Assembly: GCA_014843695.1 (NCBI GenBank)
Contig: CM026398.1
Coordinates: 45,762,443-45,826,442, forward strand
Direction: 5' to 3'
Length of the DNA: 64,000 nt
Source of the DNA: Archivesica marissinica
Lineage: Eukaryota; Mollusca; Bivalvia; Venerida; Vesicomyidae
The notes under the pieces: model-generated
What the model was told of the DNA's origin: nothing
The model's database searches: none
What the model saw: only the letters and a program-made list of their open reading frames with translations
Translations under genes and position numbers: made by a program
In this document: in pieces, positions 63,514 to 64,000 of the stretch
Layout: each line of letters opens with the position of its first letter
Position numbering within the stretch: position 1 is the stretch's first letter

Positions 63514-63580
63514 AATATTCATGTACTTGGAATTATCTACATGTACTTTCAGCGATTTGCCATTTTTGGTCCACTCAAAT
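63514..63580 (-). pseudogene. Duplicated, probably decayed copy of the start of the Ig1 C-half exon
   Basis: A good acceptor (TTTTCTTTTACAG) is followed, in the same phase as the exon at 51623, by FEWTKNGKSLKV...NSKYM. The true exon reads FEWTKNNKVINL..DPKYI. Similarity fades after about 22 residues; the frame then meets a stop near 63469 without the strand F cysteine region. A possible donor (AAA/GTACAT) lies after FEWTKNGKSLK. It is either a relic of an exon or gene duplication or, less likely, a short alternative exon. Confidence 0.65.
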
Positions 63581-63822
63581 CTGTAAAAGAAAATTTCATT
63601 CAATGAAGCTTGATATAGAATATTATAGCATTATAAAATTAACATTCAATGCAATACTACATCAATGTAATACAATATAGTGGATATACATAATTATTTG
63701 TATAAATAGCATACATTGTAAAAGGAAAGTATAGAAAACATGCAGTGAAAGCATACAAAATTATAGTCCTGCCTGGGCATACGCTATAATTATGTTAAGT
63801 TACATAAATTATATATATATTT

Positions 63823-64000
63823 TTTATTTAAGTTTATTTAACATCGCTACCGGTTGCCCATTTGAGATACGGTCAGCTTACCCAACATCACCTTTCCTGG
63901 GCAGGCTCCAGCAGTTAACCAGTATTTGGTGCACCAACCTCCGTAAGAAACTGCCAACTTTTTCATATAAATGAGACACTGTCTGAGCGGGGCTCAAACC
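63823..64000 (-). mobile_element. SINE family D, running off the window
   Basis: TTTATTTAACATCGCTACCG (family C-like end) joins CACCTTTCCTGGGCAGGCTC and CTGAGCGGGGCTCAAACC, so it may be a C/D hybrid. Confidence 0.7.

Overview
This is a eukaryotic (animal) genomic window, AT-rich and crowded with repeats. The only host gene I can support lies on the minus strand. It is split into at least 19 small exons between 51623 and 2378, all with consensus splice sites and mutually compatible phases. Joined, they encode about 1,114 residues of an L1-family neural cell adhesion molecule (neuroglian / L1CAM / NrCAM type): the second half of Ig1, then Ig2-Ig6, five fibronectin type III domains, one transmembrane helix and the start of the cytoplasmic tail. 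The signal peptide and first half of Ig1 should lie beyond base 64000, and the ankyrin-binding tail before base 1. The protein resembles invertebrate neuroglian throughout. With the tRNA-derived SINE families and general repeat style, this suggests a mollusc, probably a bivalve; the species assignment is inference.

Layout, in the gene's direction: 63.6 kb, a decayed duplicate of the start of the Ig1 exon; 51.6-48.3 kb, Ig1/Ig2; 45.1-42.0 kb, Ig3; 37.4-36.2 kb, Ig4; 35.5-34.1 kb, Ig5; 32.9-32.6 kb, Ig6; 30.6-28.2 kb, FN3-1 and FN3-2; 27.1-24.0 kb, FN3-3; 20.5-18.9 kb, FN3-4; 10.0-8.3 kb, FN3-5; 2.5-2.4 kb, transmembrane. Exons make up about 3.3 kb of 49 kb. The rest is intron filled with (a) about 30 minisatellite arrays with units from 17 to 119 bp, (b) several tRNA-derived SINE families, (c) non-autonomous DNA transposons (hAT-like with 8-bp target duplications, piggyBac-like with TTAA targets, long foldbacks), and (d) a decayed hAT transposase relic.

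I found no microbial-type operon, CRISPR array or novel enzyme system. The most notable pattern is that many minisatellites can be traced to their seed: the inside of a SINE, the terminal repeat of a MITE, a MITE interior, or, at 32.35-32.6 kb, a functional splice donor of the gene itself, copied about ten times with two extra in-frame donors. Other points are a GC-AG intron forced by reading frame, a MITE inserted about 14 bp from a splice donor, arrays touching exon edges, nested transposons with clean target duplications, and a foldback with arms of about 110 bp.
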